The notes beneath the pieces were generated by a model. That model ran no database searches. It was not told the DNA's origin and saw only the letters and a program-made list of their open reading frames with translations. A DNA stretch of 7,725 nucleotides from an uncultured Lachnospiraceae bacterium (GTDB lineage Bacteria > Bacillota > Clostridia > Lachnospirales > Lachnospiraceae): positions 1 through 7,725 of the forward strand of contig CANQQN010000088.1 in assembly GCA_947625995.1 (NCBI GenBank), in the 5' to 3' direction. The stretch's first letter is position 1. Each line of letters starts with the position of its first letter. Below are positions 5,081 to 7,725 of this stretch, in pieces. Position numbers and translations under genes: made by a program.

Positions 5081-6895
5081 ATGAAAAAAATCATTTCTCT
5101 GCTTCTCTCTCTGACGATACTTGTCAATATGACGCCTTGTACCGCGCAGGCCGCCCGGCTGGTGACAGAGGATGCCGGAGCAATGCTGATTCAGGAAGGC
5201 GGATTTCCCTCTGCGGCAGAGAAAATGTCTGAAGAACAGAATCAAACGTATGGGATCGTTACTCTTGCGGCGCCGGATCCATGGGACGCCGCCGAGGATG
5301 CGATCAGAGACGCCCTTCTCAGAATGGAGCCAAGCGTGGATCTATCTGCATACCGGCTGCCTTACGAAAAGGGGTGGATTTCTCATTATGCAAACGTACT
5401 GAACGAGAATCCAATACTGTTTTACGCGGATAATTCATGCAGCTGCAGCTATTCGACCAGCGGCGGGTATATTCTTTCTCTTGTTTTTGATTACAGAATG
5501 GAAAAAAGCCAGATTCCTGCTGCAAAGGAACTGTTTGAATCGGAGATCAAAAAGATCACGGATCAGACGGAGCCCTTCTGGAGCGACATGGAAAAGGTTT
5601 TGTTTATTCATGATTATCTGGCGCAAAACTATGAGTATGATCTGGCATACTCTATCTACGACGCCTATTCTTTTTTAAAGGAAAAAAAGGGCGTGTGTCA
5701 GGCGTACACCCTTGTTTTTCTGGAACTGATGAACCGTCTGGGAGTTCCGGTTTCCACGGCGGACAGTGACGGCATGAATCATATCTGGAATGTCGTGCAG
5801 GTTGACGGCAAATGGTATCATGTGGATGTGACTCATGACGACCCCGTCTGGGATCGGTATGGAATGGCGTTCCATAATAATCTTCTGAAAAGCGACACGG
5901 GGATTTCGCAGACAGATCACTATGGCTGGTCTAGCCGGTATCAATGTACGGACAGTACCTACGATGATTATTTTTGGAAGACGCTCAGGTCTCCGTTTAT
6001 CTATCTGTCCGGCAAGTGGTATTTTTCGGCCTATGATTCCGGAAGATCGGCTACGCTCTACAGTTACGATCTTGTGTCTCAAAATAAGGAGCCGGTCTTT
6101 CATTTGGGCGTATGGGGGACAGGGTTCAGTTCTTATAGCGGATGTTATTCCGGACAGGATTTGTATGATGGAAAACTATATTTTAACACCAGCACCGGGA
6201 TATATGCTTATGATCCTGTAAATAACAGGACTTCCCAGATTTTTGTTCCGGGCGAAAGCGGCAACATATACGGCATGAGGATCGATGAAAATCATCTTCA
6301 CTATGTAATGGCGTCAACACCTAGTACTGCCGGAACCTTGTATACATATGATCTGCCAACGGTGGAACCAACAGAGACGGCGAAGCCAACAGAAACAGAG
6401 AAGCCAACAGAGACAGTGGAACCAACGGAGACAGTGGAGCCAACGGAGACGGCGAAGCCAACAGAGACAGAGAAGCCAACAGAAACGCCGGAGCCAACAG
6501 AGACAGTGAAGCCAACAGAGACGGCGGAGCCAACTGAGACAGTGGAGCCAACTGAAACGGTGAAGCCAACAGAGACAGTGAAGCCAACAGAGACGGCGGA
6601 GCCAATGGAAACACTGGAGCCAATAGAATCTCATGAGCCAACAGAGACGGCGAAGCCCGATGTAACACTGCCGCCTGTTGTGTTAGGAGATGCGGACGGA
6701 AACGGAGAGGTGGATACGACAGATGCGCTCTATGTGCTGAAGATTGTCGTAAAACTGCAGCCGTTGGAGGAATCACAGAAACCGATCCTTGATGTGGACG
6801 GAAATGGCTTGATCGATTCGTCAGACGCATTGACGGTACTGAAGAAGGTAGTCAAGATCATCGATCATTTCCCTGTGGAGGATCTGTATAACTAA
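5081..6895 (+). CDS. Secreted transglutaminase-like protein with PTET spacer and type I dockerin
   Basis: A 604-residue exported, modular protein. A signal peptide MKKIISLLLSLTILVNM...AQAA occupies about 1-25. A transglutaminase-like (papain-fold) domain follows (about 65-290) with an intact triad: Cys206 in KGVCQAYT, His234 in MNHIWNVV and Asp249 in YHVDVTHDD. Such domains act as cysteine proteases, peptidases or cross-linking enzymes. Residues about 300-425 hold blade-like beta repeats (SGKWYFSAY, DGKLYFNT, GIYAYDP, GTLYTYDL). A Thr/Pro spacer of 16 six-residue PTET units fills 428-523. The C-terminus (536-595) is a type I dockerin with two calcium loops, GDADGNGEVDTTDAL and DVDGNGLIDSSDAL, which would bind a cohesin on another protein; no cohesin or sortase signal is seen here. 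ATG 5081 is chosen over ATG 5063 because AAGGTG (5067-5072) is 8 nt ahead and the protein then begins as a signal peptide. A terminator follows 53 nt after the stop. The substrate is unknown. Confidence 0.9.
   Translation: MKKIISLLLSLTILVNMTPCTAQAARLVTEDAGAMLIQEGGFPSAAEKMSEEQNQTYGIVTLAAPDPWDAAEDAIRDALLRMEPSVDLSAYRLPYEKGWISHYANVLNENPILFYADNSCSCSYSTSGGYILSLVFDYRMEKSQIPAAKELFESEIKKITDQTEPFWSDMEKVLFIHDYLAQNYEYDLAYSIYDAYSFLKEKKGVCQAYTLVFLELMNRLGVPVSTADSDGMNHIWNVVQVDGKWYHVDVTHDDPVWDRYGMAFHNNLLKSDTGISQTDHYGWSSRYQCTDSTYDDYFWKTLRSPFIYLSGKWYFSAYDSGRSATLYSYDLVSQNKEPVFHLGVWGTGFSSYSGCYSGQDLYDGKLYFNTSTGIYAYDPVNNRTSQIFVPGESGNIYGMRIDENHLHYVMASTPSTAGTLYTYDLPTVEPTETAKPTETEKPTETVEPTETVEPTETAKPTETEKPTETPEPTETVKPTETAEPTETVEPTETVKPTETVKPTETAEPMETLEPIESHEPTETAKPDVTLPPVVLGDADGNGEVDTTDALYVLKIVVKLQPLEESQKPILDVDGNGLIDSSDALTVLKKVVKIIDHFPVEDLYN
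6362..6649 (+). repeat. 18-bp coding minisatellite (16 units) in four 72-bp blocks
   Basis: Sixteen 18-bp units encode xxPTET (x = V, A, E, K and others), with three decayed units near the end (AEPMET, LEPIES, HEPTET) and a remnant AKPDVT after it. Units are arranged in four-unit blocks at 6362-6433, 6434-6505, 6506-6577 and 6578-6649. Blocks 1 and 2 share the order VE-AK-EK, and blocks 3 and 4 both begin VK-AE, starting with the same 28 bases. All length changes of one unit keep the frame. Confidence 0.92.
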
Positions 6896-6948
6896 ACGAC
6901 TATTTTGTGCAAAACATATCAAAGCGTTCGATGCAACGATTGCTTGCT

Positions 6949-6985
6949 GCGCTCCGGATCAAGGAAACTGACCGGAGCGCTTTTT
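6949..6985 (+). terminator. Rho-independent terminator after the transglutaminase gene
   Basis: A perfect 9-bp stem pairs GCGCTCCGG (6949-6957) with CCGGAGCGC (6972-6980) around a 14-nt loop and is followed by TTTTT (6981-6985). It lies between two convergent genes, 53 nt after the plus-strand stop and 23 nt after the end of the minus-strand gene. Read on the minus strand the stem has no T-tract, so it mainly serves the plus-strand unit. Confidence 0.88.
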
Positions 6986-7008
6986 GTACATTTTCGTACA
7001 GGTTTTCA

Positions 7009-7725
7009 TTATAAGATATTGTCCAGCAGTTCCTCCGGCACGAACAGATCTCCTTTTCCGCATCCAAGGTCGATAACAGGCTTGTTGTCTCCGTGAAAAT
7101 CGGAGCCGCCGGTGACAAAAAGGCCAAAGTCCCGCGCCAACTTTTTCATATCTTCCTCTGTATGTGTCTTCGGTTCCAGATAGGAGTAGATCGCCTCCAG
7201 ACCGTCCAGTCCCGCGTCTTTTAGTTGCCCGATCAGTTCCAGCAACGTTTTAAAAGAAAAATTGCAGAGCAGCGGATGGGCGAGAACCGCTTTGCCGCCT
7301 GCCTGATGGATCCAGAGGATCGCTTGGTGGGGACTGATCCGTTCTCGGGGAATATAGTAGGGAGCCCGTGGCCCCACGAATCGATCAAATCCCTCATTGA
7401 TGGAACTGACATATCCCTTCATCATCAAATGTTTGGCAATGTGGGAGCGTGTGATCACCGCGCCGGGAAACTCTCTGTCAAGCTGTTCTGTTGAAATATC
7501 AAATCCGTCCGCGGCAAGATTTGCGATCATCTTTTCATTCCGTATGTCGCGGGAAGCACGAAATTCCGCCAGCCGGCTCATCAGCCGGTCATTTTTATAG
7601 TCGATGTTCAGCCCGAGCATGTGAACGTCCTGCTCTTTGTACTGGCAGGAGATCTCCACACCGGGGATTACCTGCAGGGGGCTGTCCTTTGCGGCTTCCA
7701 TTACCTCCGGAATGCAAAGGACAGC
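7009..7725 (-). CDS. PHP-domain phosphoesterase (5'-truncated by window edge)
   Basis: The minus-strand frame is open from the right edge to TAA at 7011-7009, giving 238 residues; numbering starts at the edge. An internal ATG at 7701-7699 is not the start, because the eight residues before it (AVLCIPEV) continue the domain. The N-terminal HLHS and DHD metal motifs lie outside. Visible metal-site motifs are PGVEIS (Glu24), DVHMLG (His35), TRSHIAKHL (His95), LAHP (His150) and GGSDFHGDNKP (Asp209, His211), with a helical insertion between His35 and His150. This is the layout of TrpH/YciV-type PHP phosphatases, whose studied members hydrolyse nucleoside 3',5'-bisphosphates or trim short RNA 5' ends using three metal ions. 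All visible ligands are intact, so activity is likely. The gene converges on the plus-strand run and belongs to a separate transcription unit. Confidence 0.9.
   Translation of the reverse strand, partial: AVLCIPEVMEAAKDSPLQVIPGVEISCQYKEQDVHMLGLNIDYKNDRLMSRLAEFRASRDIRNEKMIANLAADGFDISTEQLDREFPGAVITRSHIAKHLMMKGYVSSINEGFDRFVGPRAPYYIPRERISPHQAILWIHQAGGKAVLAHPLLCNFSFKTLLELIGQLKDAGLDGLEAIYSYLEPKTHTEEDMKKLARDFGLFVTGGSDFHGDNKPVIDLGCGKGDLFVPEELLDNIL

Noticed and set aside
5098..5155. Lipoprotein signal at the transglutaminase protein N-terminus
   Set aside because: The Cys at residue 20 is preceded by NMTP, which does not fit a lipobox; an ordinary signal peptide ending AQAA fits better.
6362..6649. 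CRISPR array
   Set aside because: Units are contiguous, 18 bp, in frame and without unique spacers; the region is part of a coding sequence.
6314..6830. Minus-strand Trp/Leu/Cys-rich and Pro/Leu/Ser-rich repeat frames
   Set aside because: These are reverse readings of the PTET-coding minisatellite; all frames stay open because the 18-bp unit contains no stop.
6985..7000. TGTAC / GTACA inverted repeat between the convergent genes
   Set aside because: Five base pairs in A/T-rich sequence with no adjacent T-tract in a useful position; likely incidental.

Overview
The window looks like a chromosomal segment of a spore-forming Clostridia, most probably a gut Lachnospiraceae. The reasons are a GerW (YtfJ) sporulation protein next to a DUF2953 (YtfI-type) protein, a CwlD/PdaA-type cell-wall protein, AGGAGG-like ribosome binding sites, roughly balanced base composition, and a secreted dockerin protein. 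This assignment comes from gene content and protein style, not from a database search. No tRNA, rRNA, CRISPR array, insertion sequence or phage gene is visible.

Layout. (1) Positions 1-1213 hold the 3' part of a gene, cut by the left edge. It encodes the end of an N-acetylmuramoyl-L-alanine amidase (Amidase_3) domain fused to a PdaA-like polysaccharide deacetylase (NodB) domain and an acidic tail. The deacetylase domain appears to have lost two of its expected active-site histidines. A 16-bp tandem repeat and a strong hairpin terminator follow. (2) From about 1400 to 6895 lies a co-oriented run of six genes with short gaps: a two-domain PPK2 polyphosphate:AMP phosphotransferase, a 105-residue protein of unknown function, a DUF2953 membrane protein with a Pro/Glu-rich linker, GerW, a 45-residue hydrophobic protein, and a secreted transglutaminase-like protein with a PTET-repeat spacer and a C-terminal type I dockerin. 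A terminator at 6949-6985 closes the run. (3) Convergent to it, on the minus strand, is the 3' part of a PHP-domain phosphoesterase cut by the right edge.

How the genes may work together. Two parts point to sporulation or spore wall biology: the amidase/deacetylase fusion (CwlD and PdaA are partners in making muramic delta-lactam in spore cortex) and the DUF2953-GerW pair. The PPK2 enzyme would recharge AMP from polyphosphate, and the PHP protein probably hydrolyses a phosphorylated nucleotide or similar ester; any link of these two to the sporulation genes is only by position. The transglutaminase-dockerin protein is an exported, modular protein that would need a cohesin partner encoded elsewhere.

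The most interesting points are the degenerate catalytic site in the CwlD-PdaA-type fusion, the transglutaminase-PTET-dockerin architecture with a 72-bp higher-order repeat, and the unlisted 45-residue membrane protein with a possible sporulation-type promoter in front of it.
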